From FEN-299 sp963727765 (GTDB taxonomy: Bacteria; Acidobacteriota; Vicinamibacteria; Vicinamibacterales; Fen-181), in assembly GCA_963727765.1 (NCBI GenBank), contig CAVSGZ010000013.1, positions 558,001-622,000 of the forward strand: 64,000 nucleotides of DNA, given 5' to 3'. Below the pieces are notes generated by a model, which was not told the origin of the DNA, did not search any database, and worked only from the letters and a program-made list of their open reading frames with translations. The first letter of the stretch is position 1; every line of letters begins with the position of its first letter. Positions 1 through 9,546 of this stretch are shown one piece after another. The translations under genes were made by a program, and so were the position numbers.

Positions 1-282
1 GAAAACCACGACGGCACGCAGGAGGCGGTCATCGAGTTCGACCAGTCGGGAGCGGTCTACGACGTGCCGGTCACGGTCACGGTCGAGGCCGGCAGCAACT
101 CGGTCGTCACCGCCCTGGCGAAGCTGACCGAGCGGCACACGGTGGTGCGGGTGCCCTTCAGGGGGGCCCTGCGGCGGATCGACGTCAACCGCGACCAGGC
201 CGCGCTCGGGACGTTCGCGTCCAAGCCGTCTCCCTCGGTGGCGCGTGTTATCATCCGGGGATCATGGACAGCGTCAATGTGA
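1..282 (+). CDS. C-terminal fragment, possible M1-family aminopeptidase
   Basis: The reading frame is open from the first base and stops with TGA at 280-282, so only about 93 C-terminal residues are present. The segment is beta-rich (a YDVPVTVTVEAG stretch, then VPFRGALRRIDVNRDQAAL) and resembles the C-terminal domain that follows the catalytic domain in M1 zinc aminopeptidases, where a similar DVNRD phrase occurs. The catalytic part lies outside the window, so the family call is a guess from the tail. Its last 19 bases overlap the start of the NuoG-like gene in another frame. Confidence 0.4.
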   Translation, partial: ENHDGTQEAVIEFDQSGAVYDVPVTVTVEAGSNSVVTALAKLTERHTVVRVPFRGALRRIDVNRDQAALGTFASKPSPSVARVIIRGSWTASM

Positions 283-2044
283 CGATCGACGGCCATGCCC
301 TGTCCGTCGCCAAGGGCACAACCGTTCTCCAGGCCGCGCTCGACTCAGGAATCGACGTTCCCTTCTACTGCTACCATCCCGCGCTCGGCATCGAGGGATC
401 GTGCCGTGTCTGCATCGTCCGCATCGAGAGGATGCCGAAGCTGCAGACGGCCTGCTCGACGGTGTGCACCGAGGGGATGGTCGTGGACACCCGGTCGCCG
501 GACGTGGTGGCGGCGCGGGCGGCGGTGTTCGAGTTCCTGCTCCTCAACCACCCGCTCGACTGCCCGGTCTGCGACAAGGGCGGCGAGTGTCCGCTGCAGG
601 ACTATTCGAACGCGTACGGGCCGGCGGCGAGCCGGATGGACTTTCCGCGCCGCGTGTTCGACGGGGAGGGGGTCAAGGGCGACGTCGATTTCGGGCCGAC
701 GCTGATGCTCAACCGCAACCGGTGCATCCTCTGCACGCGGTGCGTCCGCTTCATGCGCGACGTGGACGGCGACGCGCAGATTTCGATCCAGGACCGCGGC
801 AACGGCAGCCAGATCGAGACGTTCCAGGAAGAGGGCGTGCACTCGGTCCTCAGCGGCAACCTGATGGACGTCTGCCCGGTTGGCGCCATCACGACGAAGG
901 ACTACCGGTTCACCTCGAGACCGTGGGACAACCCGACGGCGGTCGACACGGTCTGCACCCGCTGCTCGAAGGGCTGCAATATCACCGCCTGGCTGCGCGC
1001 CAAGCCGGAGTGGGCCAAGGGGCCGCGGATCGCGCGCATTACGCCGCGGTTCAACCTCGACGTGAACGAGTACCTGGATGTGCGACGTCGGGCGGTTCGA
1101 CTACCACTTCGTCGAGGGCGACGACCGGTTGACGCGCCCGCTGGCGCGCAACGCCGCCGGTGAGCTGGCGCCGGTGGGCTGGCACGACCTGCTCGTGCAG
1201 CTACGCTCGGCGCTCGGCGCGGCGGGCGACGGCCTGCGCGGGCGCCTGCGGTTCCTGGCTTCGGCGCACGCGTCGCTCGAGGAGTTGAGCCTGCTCGTCC
1301 GTCTGGCGCGCGGCCTCCACGGCGGCGGCGCCGAGGCGCAGATCGCCATCGGCTGGCAGGTCAGCGAGAAACCGCAGCCGGCCAGGACGCGGTTCGTCGT
1401 GCCGAAGCTCGACGCGCCCAACGTCGAGGGCGCCCGGGACCTGGGCCTTCGCGTCGCGGCGACCGCGAGCGGGGCCGCGGATCTTCTCCGCGCTGCGCAC
1501 CGCGGTCGACACGGGCGAGGCGCAGGCGCTCTACGTGCTCGATCCGGGCCCGGCGGGATCGCTCGGCGACATCTCCTGGCTCATCGACGCCCGGCGCGAC
1601 GGCCGAATCAAGGTGCTGGCGGTGCAGGGCATCCTCCTCACCGATCTTGCGCGGGCGGCGGACTTCGTGCTGCCCGGCGCCAGCTACCTCGAGAAGGACG
1701 CCTGCTTCACGAGCGACAAGCACCTGGTGCAGACGACCTCGCGGGCCGTCGCCCCTCCGGGCGATGCCATGGAGGACTGGCAGATCCTCGTGAACGTCGC
1801 GGTGGCGCTCGGCGTCGCCCTCGCGTGCACGAGCGCGGCGCAGGTCCGCGCCGAGATCGCCGCCGCCCTGGCCGGCCGGCCGGCCTACGCGAATCTCGCG
1901 CAGATCGGCTTCGCGCGCCCGACGAGGCGGCAGGTTCTGCAGGCGTCGAACCCGTCCGAGCGCCGGAAGTGGGAAGCGATGTTCAAGGACCTGCCGCCGG
2001 TGAAGTTCGCGGGCGGGTCCGGTCCAACGCCGAAGCAGGAATAG
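264..2044 (+). CDS. nuoG: NADH-quinone oxidoreductase subunit G-like, frameshifted twice
   Basis: Iron-sulfur/molybdopterin-fold subunit that carries electrons in respiratory complex I. The N-terminus is ferredoxin-like with a [2Fe-2S] set at Cys36, Cys47, Cys50 and Cys64, followed by the His-Cys3 motif HPLDCPVCDKGGEC and a 4Fe-4S motif RCILCTRC...CPVGAI. The C-terminal part (LPGASYLEKDACFTSD, QTTSRAV) matches the molybdopterin oxidoreductase fold of NuoG. The frame breaks twice. An extra C near 1074 turns the expected NEYWMCDVGRFDYHF into NEYLDVRRR, and an extra base near 1483 interrupts GAADFSALRTAVDTGEAQ. With both removed the protein is about 592 aa, short for NuoG. No other nuo gene is nearby. 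It could be a true pseudogene, but similar shifts in essential genes here suggest sequence errors. Confidence 0.8.
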
Positions 2045-2076
2045 GCCGGCGCCGCGCCGGCGACGGCGGTCGCACC

Positions 2077-3348
2077 ATGACGAACCGTGTCCTGAGGGTC
2101 CTTCTCGTGGTGCTCGCCCTGGCGGCCCAGGCGGCCGCGGGGTTTTTCCTCGTCCGCTCCGAACACCAGAAGGCCGTCGCCCGCGACGTTTACGCTGCGC
2201 TGATGCAGGAAACGGGGCGCGCGCAGACGCTGGTCGGCGAACTGCGCACCGCAGAGGCCGGCCTCGTCGCCACGGGCCAGGACTCGGCGGAGTGGGCGAG
2301 CCGGCTGGCGGGCCTGATCCAGGGCACCTCGGACACGATCAAGAAGATCGATCGGGCGTCGTTGTCGGCCGACTCGGCGCAGGATCTCGCGGCCGCCGCC
2401 GAGGCGGTCGCGGCCTTCTCCAGGCTGTCGGATCACGTGCGCGACCTGCTGGCGTCCGAGCAGCCGCTCACCGCCTCGTCGATCGTGTTCGGCGACGCGG
2501 TCCAGCACCTCGGCACGGCGTCGGCCGCCCTGGCCAGCGTGGCCGCCACGCAGGGACAGGCGGTCGAACGGGAAATCGGCGGGCGCGATCTCGACGAAGC
2601 GTTCGCGCTCGGCGGCGCCGCAGCCTGGACCCTCGTCGTTCTGCTGGTCCTGCCGCCGCGCGTCGAATCGGCCCCGGGCGTGGACCGGGGCGACGAGGGC
2701 GCCACAACGACACTCGGCCTGTCTCTGGACACGCCGCCAGCCGCTCAGGTCGAGGCCTCCGCCGGCGTCGATCTCGACCTCGGCTACCACGATTCGCACG
2801 TCAGCCTCACCCCGCCGCCCGAGCCGCCGCACGAGTCCGAGCAGGAAATCGAGGAAGGCCTGCGTGGCCAGTCGCGCCTGCGCCTGAACATGGACACGCC
2901 GGTGGACCTCGCCGAAGCGGCGCGTCTCTGCACGGACCTCGCCCGCGTCAAAGAGAGTGGCGAGCTGGCGGGTCTGCTGTCGCGGGCGGCGGAACTGCTC
3001 GATGCGTCAGGCCTCGTGCTGTGGATGGTCGGTCCCGACGGCGCGACCCTGCGGCCCGCTGCCAGCCATGGCTACAGCGACCACGCGCTGGCACGGATGA
3101 AGACGCTCTCCGGCCGGTCCGACAACGCCGTCTCTCTCTCGTATCGCACTGGCCGGCTGGAGGTGGTGCGGGGCGGCCGGGACAAGCCGGGCGCTGTCGT
3201 CGCGCCGATCGTCACGTCGAACGGCTGTGTCGGGGCGATGGCCGCGGAAGTCCGGCACGGCGCCGAGGCCAGCCCGTCGGTGCAGGCGGTGGCCACCATC
3301 GTGGCGGCGCAGCTGGCCTCGTTCGTGGCCGAGACGATCTCCTTCTGA
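2077..3348 (+). CDS. membrane protein with C-terminal GAF domain
   Basis: Predicted 423-aa membrane protein. An N-terminal hydrophobic segment (residues about 6-23) is followed by a helical, Ala-rich extracytoplasmic stretch of about 150 residues, a second membrane segment (about 178-195, AAAWTLVVLLVLPP), an acidic Pro-rich linker, and a C-terminal GAF-like domain (about 280-420, with LVLWMVGPDGATL and GAVVAPIVTSNGCVGAM). The layout is that of a sensor in which a periplasmic helical bundle talks to a cytoplasmic small-molecule-binding domain, but no kinase, cyclase or phosphatase output domain is present. Start ATG at 2077 is 32 nt after the NuoG stop, so it may be cotranscribed. The ligand is not identifiable from sequence. 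Confidence 0.65.
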   Translation: MTNRVLRVLLVVLALAAQAAAGFFLVRSEHQKAVARDVYAALMQETGRAQTLVGELRTAEAGLVATGQDSAEWASRLAGLIQGTSDTIKKIDRASLSADSAQDLAAAAEAVAAFSRLSDHVRDLLASEQPLTASSIVFGDAVQHLGTASAALASVAATQGQAVEREIGGRDLDEAFALGGAAAWTLVVLLVLPPRVESAPGVDRGDEGATTTLGLSLDTPPAAQVEASAGVDLDLGYHDSHVSLTPPPEPPHESEQEIEEGLRGQSRLRLNMDTPVDLAEAARLCTDLARVKESGELAGLLSRAAELLDASGLVLWMVGPDGATLRPAASHGYSDHALARMKTLSGRSDNAVSLSYRTGRLEVVRGGRDKPGAVVAPIVTSNGCVGAMAAEVRHGAEASPSVQAVATIVAAQLASFVAETISF

Positions 3349-3459
3349 CGACGACCTCGTCAATTCAGCGAGCCTGTCTAGCAGCGGGCCTTCGTCCGCG
3401 CACGAGGGCAACATCCCGTCACAACATCAGGACGCTCCCGCCAGGGTCAGGTGCTGACA

Positions 3460-3480
3460 GGTCTGTTTCCAGGCCTTTTT
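3460..3480 (+). terminator. candidate intrinsic terminator
   Basis: A 6-bp stem (GGTCTG / CAGGCC, one T-G wobble) with a TTTC loop is followed directly by five T. It sits about 110 nt downstream of the GAF membrane protein and fits Rho-independent termination of that transcript. The rest of the gene-free stretch 3349-3664 shows nothing else I can support. Confidence 0.45.
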
Positions 3481-3664
3481 CTGCAAGTTCGCGGTCGGCA
3501 CGGATTTTGATGGGGTGGGTATCAGTCGCGCGGAATCGGCGGGGTGCACAACAACTCAGGCAGGCGCTGGCATCGTCGCACCTCGAATGTCTGGCAGGGC
3601 ATCCGGTTCCGCGCGATGTCGTGTGTACGGGCCCATCCCGGCCGTCGAGCGCCGCCTTCCCCGC

Positions 3665-5473
3665 TCAGGTCGTGATCCTCACCGCGACGGCGGTCATGTC
3701 GTCGTTCGGCGGCTCCTCTCCGCGGAACACCTCCACGGCCGCGAAGATCCGGTCCACGATCTCGCGCGCCGACAGGCCGCGCGCCTCCCGCACGATGTCG
3801 ATCACGCGCGCGGTCCCGAACTCGTCCTTCTCCGCGTTCATCGCCTCGAACACGCCGTCGGTGCAGAAGACGAAGAGGTCGCCCACCTGGAGGTCGAAGG
3901 CGATCTCGTCGTAGTGCGATCCGGCGAAGGCGCCGAGCGGCACGCCGGCAATCTCGACCGGCCCGCACGTCTCGCCCGAGGATCGGATCGGGTACGGCAG
4001 CCCGGAGTTCGAGAGGACGACCGTGCGGCGCTTGAGGTCGAACACGGCGTAGCAGAGCGTGCAGTAATACTCCGCGAGCTGCCGCTCGTGGAGGATCGTG
4101 TTGGCCGACGACAGCACGATGGCCGGGCCGAAGCTGTGCGGCGCGAACCGGCGCCGGAAGGTGCGCGAGCGAATCAGCTCGCCGGCGAAGGCGCCGTAGA
4201 GGGCCGCCGGCACCCCCTTGCCCGACACGTCGCCGACGGCGACGGCCAGGGTGTGGGCCTCCGGCGACAGGTAGTCGTAGAGGTCGCCTCCCAGTTCGCG
4301 CGCCGGGGCGAAGCGCGCCGCCACGTCGACGCCCTTGATCTGCTTCGGCACCTCGCTCGGCAGCAGCGCCGCCTGGACGCGCTGGGCGAACCGCAGCTCG
4401 CCTTCCAGCCGCACCTCGTTCCGGCGGATGGTCTCGTAGAGGCGCGCGTTGTCGATGGCCACGGCGGCGTGGCCCGCGAGCATCGTCATCACCCCGACGT
4501 CGCTCTTGGTGAAGGCGTCGAGCTCCGGGCTCTCGAGGTCGATGACGCCGATGCACCGGTCCTTGACGAGCAGCGGGATGACCAGTTCCGACCGGACGTC
4601 GTCCATCGCGTTCACGTAGCGGCGGTCGGCGTGGACGTCGGGCACCAGCACGATCTGCTTGTGCTCGGCCGCGTAGCCGACCAGGCCCTCGCCCATCTTC
4701 ACCGCGCGCGGCGTGGTCTGCTCGTTGTACTTGAGCGCCAGCTTCGTCTCCAGCTCGCCGGTCGCCGGGTTGAGCAGCAGGATGCCGAACGTGCGGTATT
4801 CGATCAGCCGCTTGGTGAGCTGGGCCAGCCTGACCAGCAGGGCGTCGACGTCGAGGATGGACGACACCTCGCGGCTGACCTCCGCGAGTGTTTCCATCAT
4901 CTCGGCGTTCTGCCGCTCCTTCTCGAAGAGCCGCGCGTTCTCGATGCCGATGGCGACCGCGGCCGCGAACTGCCTGAGGATCGCCTCGTCGAGCTCGGTG
5001 AACTGCTCGGGCGACGGGCTGAGCAGGTTCAGCGCGCCGATCACCTTCCCCTTGCGGCGCAGCGGCACGACGAGCTCCGAGCGCGTGCCGGGGACGATTT
5101 CCACGTAGCGCGGGTCGGCGAGCACGTCGTGGACCAGGATCGGGCGCTCGTCGGCGACGGCCGTGCCGACAATCCCCTGCCCCACCTTGAGGCGTTGGGC
5201 GCGGACGAGGTCTTCCGGATAGCCGACCGCGTAGGCGATGTACAGATCGCGCCGGCGCTCGTCGATGAGATAGACGGCGAACGAGGTGAACGCCGTCAGC
5301 CGGCTGATGAGGTGCGGAATCCGCTGCAGCAGCTCGTCGAGGTCGAGCACCGAGGTCACCTGCCGCCCCAGGTCGAACAGCGTGGTGAGCAGCTGCTGGT
5401 CGCTCGGTCGCGGCGGGAGGTCGCCGGGCGAGCCCGTCGCGGACGGCCGGGGATCGGAAGAGGATGGCTGCAT
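3665..5473 (-). CDS. GAF-GAF-SpoIIE (PP2C-type) serine phosphatase
   Basis: A 602-aa protein phosphatase of the RsbU/SpoIIE type, which dephosphorylates anti-sigma antagonist proteins or similar partners in response to signals. Two GAF domains lie at about residues 35-185 and 205-350 (VLDLDELLQRIPHLI, then SILDVDALLVRLAQL). A short helical linker (EGELRFAQRVQAALLP, the usual SpoIIE entry motif) leads to the phosphatase domain, about 390-600. Metal-binding acidic motifs are visible: GGDLYDY, VGDVSGKGVPAALY, CTDGVFEAMN and NDDMTAVAV. No partner anti-sigma or STAS gene is adjacent. It is transcribed divergently from fabZ with 84 nt between the starts. Confidence 0.9.
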   Translation of the reverse strand: MQPSSSDPRPSATGSPGDLPPRPSDQQLLTTLFDLGRQVTSVLDLDELLQRIPHLISRLTAFTSFAVYLIDERRRDLYIAYAVGYPEDLVRAQRLKVGQGIVGTAVADERPILVHDVLADPRYVEIVPGTRSELVVPLRRKGKVIGALNLLSPSPEQFTELDEAILRQFAAAVAIGIENARLFEKERQNAEMMETLAEVSREVSSILDVDALLVRLAQLTKRLIEYRTFGILLLNPATGELETKLALKYNEQTTPRAVKMGEGLVGYAAEHKQIVLVPDVHADRRYVNAMDDVRSELVIPLLVKDRCIGVIDLESPELDAFTKSDVGVMTMLAGHAAVAIDNARLYETIRRNEVRLEGELRFAQRVQAALLPSEVPKQIKGVDVAARFAPARELGGDLYDYLSPEAHTLAVAVGDVSGKGVPAALYGAFAGELIRSRTFRRRFAPHSFGPAIVLSSANTILHERQLAEYYCTLCYAVFDLKRRTVVLSNSGLPYPIRSSGETCGPVEIAGVPLGAFAGSHYDEIAFDLQVGDLFVFCTDGVFEAMNAEKDEFGTARVIDIVREARGLSAREIVDRIFAAVEVFRGEEPPNDDMTAVAVRITT

Positions 5474-5557
5474 GGCTGTCGATCGACTGCGAGACGCGGG
5501 CGACGCACCCGGATTATACTTCTGAGCTTACCGCGGATGTCCGGGAGCGTTCATTTC

Positions 5558-6016
5558 ATGGATCTGCAGCTGCCACTCGACAACGCCACCATCGAGCGGA
5601 TCCTCCCGCATCGCTTCCCGTTCCTCCTCGTGGACCGCATCACCGAGCTCGAGATCGACAGGCGCATTGTCGGCATCAAGAACATCTCCGCCGACCAGTA
5701 CTTCCTGAACCGGTCCGCCGAGGACGGCCCGACGCTGCCGCTCACCATCCTCACCGAGGCCGTCGGCCAGGTGGGGGCGATCCTCATCCTCGCCAAGCCA
5801 GAGAACCGCAACCGGCTCATCTTCTTCATGGGGATCGACCGCGTGCGCTACAAGCGGCCGGTGCGCCCCGGCGACGTGGTGGAGGTCGAGGCGACGGTGG
5901 TCCGCCTTCGCAGCAGGATGGGGATCGTCCGCGGCGTGGCCCGCGTGGACGGCCAGGTGGTGCTCGCCGGCACGATGACGTTCGCCCTCAGCCCGTCGAG
6001 GACCGAGGCGCCGTAG
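5558..6016 (+). CDS. fabZ: 3-hydroxyacyl-ACP dehydratase FabZ-like
   Basis: Hot-dog-fold dehydratase of type II fatty acid synthesis, 152 aa, which removes water from 3-hydroxyacyl-ACP. The catalytic histidine lies in ILPHRFPFLLVDR and the catalytic glutamate in LTILTEAVGQVGAI, where FabZ usually has EAMAQ; the end (VLAGTMTFAL) is also typical. ATG 5558 was chosen because GGAG lies about 10 nt upstream; an in-frame ATG at 5538 would add MSGSVHF. It is not in the usual lpxD-fabZ-lpxA cluster, so it may be a second FabZ or a FabZ-like enzyme with another acyl substrate. A TATACT sequence at 5515-5520 could be its -10 element, but I see no matching -35. Confidence 0.8.
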   Translation: MDLQLPLDNATIERILPHRFPFLLVDRITELEIDRRIVGIKNISADQYFLNRSAEDGPTLPLTILTEAVGQVGAILILAKPENRNRLIFFMGIDRVRYKRPVRPGDVVEVEATVVRLRSRMGIVRGVARVDGQVVLAGTMTFALSPSRTEAP

Positions 6017-6026
6017 CGGCGGCCGC

Positions 6027-6980
6027 TCAGCCCTCCGCCGGCCCCTTCCAGAACACGCGATCGAGGCGCTTGTGGTAGCCGGTGAATTCGCCGTCGCCGG
6101 TGTCGTCGCCAATCGCCTGGCGCACCATGTTGATCTTCGCGTCGAGGTCGTCGATGAACGAGAGGATGAACGCCTCGACAGTCATCGGAACCACCGGCGA
6201 CCCGTACTCCAGGCACCCGTGGTGCGAGAGGACGAGGTGCTGGATCTCGGACAGCAGCGTCGGCGGGAACCCCTCGATCGCATGCGCGGCGTCGCGCACG
6301 ACCGCCGCGCCAAGCACGATATGACCGATGAGCCGCCCGTCGCGCGAGTAACTCGTCGCCACGTCGTAATCGAGCTCCTGCAGCTTGCCGATGTCGTGCA
6401 GGATCGCGCCGGCCAGCACCAGGTCGACGTCGGCACCGTAGGCCTTCGCCACCATCTCGCCGACGCCCGCCATCTGGAGGATGTGCTCGAGGAATCCCGC
6501 GCGGTAGGCGTGGTGCAGCGTCTGCGCGGCCGGCCAGATGCGCAGCTTCGCTTCGTGGGCGGTCACCACGCTTGCGAGCAGCTGCTTCACGTACGGGTTG
6601 GCGGCCGACGCGATCCGTCCCTGCAGCTCGGCCCACATCTCGTCAACCGGCCGCGCCGAGGCGATCACGCAGTCCTCCTCGCGGAACCCTTCCGTCCGGT
6701 CCTGCTCGGGATGGACGCGCCGGATGTTCTCGACGATGAGCTGCAGCCGGTCGTTGTAGATGCTCGCCCGCGCCCTCACCTTGACGAACTCGCCCGCCTC
6801 GAATTCGCCCTTCAGCCGATCCACGTCGTCGAAGGCTCGCGCGGGCATGCGGCCGGTGGCGTCTTGCAGGGTGAGGAACAAAAAATCGCCGTTGCGCCCG
6901 GGGCGGATTTCCTTCTGCGTGCAGACGAAGAAACCGATGCCGGCCGAGTCTGAGGTCAGGTGGCGGATGGGCGGCAGCAT
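6027..6980 (-). CDS. OB-fold/HD-domain 3'-5' exoribonuclease, YhaM-like
   Basis: 317 aa. An N-terminal OB-fold nucleic-acid-binding domain (about 15-95, FLTLQDATGRMPARAFDD) is followed by an HD phosphohydrolase domain (about 150-300). The metal ligands are visible as LHHAYRAGFLEHIL, LAGAILHDIGKLQELDYD and LVLSHHG. This OB-HD order is that of YhaM/CBF1-type 3'-5' exonucleases acting on RNA and single-stranded DNA. The gene is convergent with fabZ, 10 nt between the stops. ATG 6980 starts just before the OB fold; an in-frame ATG at 7016 (MNRGADLPYAVC) is possible, and neither has a clear ribosome binding site. Confidence 0.8.
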   Translation of the reverse strand: MLPPIRHLTSDSAGIGFFVCTQKEIRPGRNGDFLFLTLQDATGRMPARAFDDVDRLKGEFEAGEFVKVRARASIYNDRLQLIVENIRRVHPEQDRTEGFREEDCVIASARPVDEMWAELQGRIASAANPYVKQLLASVVTAHEAKLRIWPAAQTLHHAYRAGFLEHILQMAGVGEMVAKAYGADVDLVLAGAILHDIGKLQELDYDVATSYSRDGRLIGHIVLGAAVVRDAAHAIEGFPPTLLSEIQHLVLSHHGCLEYGSPVVPMTVEAFILSFIDDLDAKINMVRQAIGDDTGDGEFTGYHKRLDRVFWKGPAEG

Positions 6981-7095
6981 GCACACAGCATAGGGCAGGT
7001 CAGCGCCCCGGTTCATCTCCAATCGCTCCGGGCGCCGCTCTCGGCAGTAAGATCGAGGTGGCGGCCCGTTTCCCGGGTCGCGCGCCGGAGATCCC

Positions 7096-9435
7096 GTGAC
7101 AACCTCGTCTGCCAAGCCCGCGCCCGCACACGTCTCTCTGCCCGTCCTCGGCATGAGCTGCGCGGCGTGCGCCCGGACAATCGCGCTCACGCTCGAAGAC
7201 ACGCCGGGCGTCGAGGCGGCCGACGTGAACTTCGCCACGGGCCGGGCCGTCGTGACGTTCGACCCCGCTACCGTGGGCGTCGGCGACCTTGTCAAGGCCG
7301 TTCGCGAGGTCGGCTACGACGTCATCGAGACAGGTCAGCCCGACCAACCCGAGGCGGGGGCGGCCGCCAACTCCGCGGGCACCGAGGCCGTCGAGGATCT
7401 CGAAAGGCAGGCGCACGAAGCCGCTTATCTGGATCTCCGGCGCCGGTTTGTCGTGGCCGTCTGCCTGACGGCGCCGCTGCTGGTCGTCAGCATGGTACAT
7501 CTGCATTTTCCGGGGGCCGACCTCGTGCAGTTCGCGCTGGCGCTGCCGGTGGTTGCCTACTCCGGCGCCCAGTTCTACCGCGGCGCCTGGAACAGCCTCC
7601 GCCACCGGGCGGCGGACATGAACACGCTCATCGCCGTCGGCACCGGCGTCGCGTTCGGCTACTCCGTCATCGTCACGCTCGCGCCGGGACTGCTGGCAGG
7701 CGCGGCGCCCAGGCCTCACGGCGCGACGCCCGCGTCGCTCGATGTCTACTTCGAAGTCTCGACGGCCATCATCGCCCTCGTCCTGCTCGGCCGCCTGCTC
7801 GAGACGCGCGCCCGTGGGCGGACGTCCGACGCCATCCGGCGGCTGATCGGCCTCCAGCCGCGCACCGCGAGGGTGCTGGTGAGTGGCCAGGAGATCGAGA
7901 TTCCGGCGGCGTCAGTCGCCGCGGGCCACGTCGTGGTGGTGCGGCCCGGCGAGCAGGTCCCGGTCGACGGCGAGATGCTCGACGGCGTGTCGGCCGTCGA
8001 CGAGTCGATGCTGACGGGCGAATCGCTGCCGGTCGACAAGGCCGCAGGGGCGACGGTGTTCGCCGGGAGCGTGAACACGACGGGGAGCTTCACCTTCCGC
8101 GCGACGAGAGTGGGACGCGACACGGCGCTGCAGCAGATCGTCCGGCTCGTGCAGGAGGCGCAGGCGAGGCGCGCGCCGATCGCGCGCCTCGCCGACGTCA
8201 TCTCGGGCTACTTCACGCCGGCCGTGATCTGCCTCGCCATCGCCACCTTCGTCATTTGGTTCGACCTGCTCCCGGCCGGATCGCGATTCACGCCAGCCCT
8301 GGTCAGCTTCGTGGCGGTGATGATCATCGCCTGCCCGTGCGCGATGGGCCTCGCCACGCCGACGGCGATTCTCGTGGGCACCGGGAAGGGCGCCGAGAAG
8401 GGGATCCTGATCCGCGGCGGCGAGATCCTCGAGCGCGCGGGGCAGATCACGACGGTCGTGCTCGACAAGACCGGCACGATCACGGTCGGGCGCCCGGAGG
8501 TCACCGACGTGGTGGTGGTGGGCGGCGGGGCCGAGACCGAACTGCTCGCGCTGGCGGCGTCCGCCGAGCACCGGTCCGAGCATCCACTGGCGGCGGCGAT
8601 CGTCCGTGCCGCGCAGGAGCGCGCGCTGACGATCGGGGCCGTCGATGAGTTCGAGGCCGTTCCTGGCCGCGGAATCCTGGCGCGCGTCGGCGGCCGGCGC
8701 GTGGCCATCGGGAACGAGGCGCTGATGGACGACCGGGGCGTGGACCTCGCCCCGGCGCGGCGCGAGATCGAGCGGCTGGCGCGGGCGGCGAGGACGGTGA
8801 TGATCGTAGCAGCCTCGCCCGCCGGCCCGGATCAGGGAGTGGGCCTGTCGGTCGCCGGCCTGGTCGGGATGGCCGACACGCCGCGGCCCGAGTCGGCGGC
8901 CGCGATCGCGCGAATGAAGGCGATGGGCCTCCACATCGTGATGATGACCGGCGACAACCCCGCCACCGCCGAGGCCATCGCCCGGCAGGTGTCGCCGTCT
9001 GGCGCGATCGATCGGATCATGGCCGGCGTGCTGCCCGACCGGAAGGCGGCGGCCGTGAAGGCGCTCCAGGACGAGGGCCGCATCGTGGCCATGGTGGGCG
9101 ACGGCATCAACGACGCGCCGGCCCTGGCGCAGGCCGATGTCGGGATCGCGGTCGGATCGGGAACCGACGTGGCAATCGAGGCGGCCGACATCACGCTGAT
9201 GCGCAGTGACCTGAACGGCGTGGCCGAGGCGATCCGGCTCTCGCGGCGCACGCTGCGCGTGATTCGGCAGAACCTGTTCTGGGCCTTCTTCTACAACGTG
9301 CTCGGTATCCCTCTCGCCGCTGGCGCGCTGTACCCGTTCACCGGCTGGCTGCTCAACCCGATGGTCGCGGCGGCCGCCATGTCGTTCTCGTCGGTCTCGG
9401 TGCTCGCCAACAGCCTGCGCCTTCGCCGCGCCTGA
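7096..9435 (+). CDS. copA: copper-translocating P-type ATPase
   Basis: 779-aa P1B-type ATPase, most likely exporting Cu(I) from the cytoplasm. One N-terminal heavy-metal-associated domain has the metal site MSCAAC (Cys22, Cys25). Transmembrane helices follow, with the CPC transport motif at Cys413-Pro-Cys415 (IIACPCAMGLATPT). The phosphorylated aspartate is Asp457 in DKTGTITVG, the nucleotide site is SEHPLA, and the hinge is VGDGINDAPALAQAD. Late membrane signatures (NLFWAFFYNVLGIPLAAG and MSFSSVSVLANSLRLRR) are the CopA type. Start is GTG 7096 with GGAG five nt upstream. A 33-aa membrane microprotein follows 9 nt later, then a sensor kinase. Confidence 0.93.
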   Translation: MTTSSAKPAPAHVSLPVLGMSCAACARTIALTLEDTPGVEAADVNFATGRAVVTFDPATVGVGDLVKAVREVGYDVIETGQPDQPEAGAAANSAGTEAVEDLERQAHEAAYLDLRRRFVVAVCLTAPLLVVSMVHLHFPGADLVQFALALPVVAYSGAQFYRGAWNSLRHRAADMNTLIAVGTGVAFGYSVIVTLAPGLLAGAAPRPHGATPASLDVYFEVSTAIIALVLLGRLLETRARGRTSDAIRRLIGLQPRTARVLVSGQEIEIPAASVAAGHVVVVRPGEQVPVDGEMLDGVSAVDESMLTGESLPVDKAAGATVFAGSVNTTGSFTFRATRVGRDTALQQIVRLVQEAQARRAPIARLADVISGYFTPAVICLAIATFVIWFDLLPAGSRFTPALVSFVAVMIIACPCAMGLATPTAILVGTGKGAEKGILIRGGEILERAGQITTVVLDKTGTITVGRPEVTDVVVVGGGAETELLALAASAEHRSEHPLAAAIVRAAQERALTIGAVDEFEAVPGRGILARVGGRRVAIGNEALMDDRGVDLAPARREIERLARAARTVMIVAASPAGPDQGVGLSVAGLVGMADTPRPESAAAIARMKAMGLHIVMMTGDNPATAEAIARQVSPSGAIDRIMAGVLPDRKAAAVKALQDEGRIVAMVGDGINDAPALAQADVGIAVGSGTDVAIEAADITLMRSDLNGVAEAIRLSRRTLRVIRQNLFWAFFYNVLGIPLAAGALYPFTGWLLNPMVAAAAMSFSSVSVLANSLRLRRA

Positions 9436-9444
9436 GGAGCCGTG

Positions 9445-9546
9445 ATGGATTCGACGCAGATTGTCGTGACGGCGGCCGGGGCGGGTCTCATTCTCGCCGT
9501 GCTGCTCTTCTTCTTCGGGCCGAGGCGACGGCGGCTTCCCGTATAA
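9445..9546 (+). CDS. 33-aa single-helix membrane microprotein behind copA
   Basis: ATG at 9445 is preceded by GAGGAG (9434-9439) at good spacing and the frame ends with TAA at 9544. The peptide begins MDSTQIVVTAAG, contains one strongly hydrophobic helix (AGLILAVLLFFFG) and ends in a basic tail (PRRRRLPV), so it should insert as a single-pass protein with the tail in the cytoplasm. It lies 9 nt after copA, suggesting translational coupling. From memory it resembles the N-terminal membrane anchor of cupredoxin-like proteins found beside CopA, but without the copper-binding domain. Function unknown; a role as a CopA accessory peptide is inference. Confidence 0.6.
   Translation: MDSTQIVVTAAGAGLILAVLLFFFGPRRRRLPV

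Noticed and set aside
1078..3348. Single 756-codon frame joining the middle of nuoG to the GAF protein
   Set aside because: It is an artefact of the nuoG frameshift: homology to NuoG ends near 1483 in this frame and the GAF protein has its own start at 2077.
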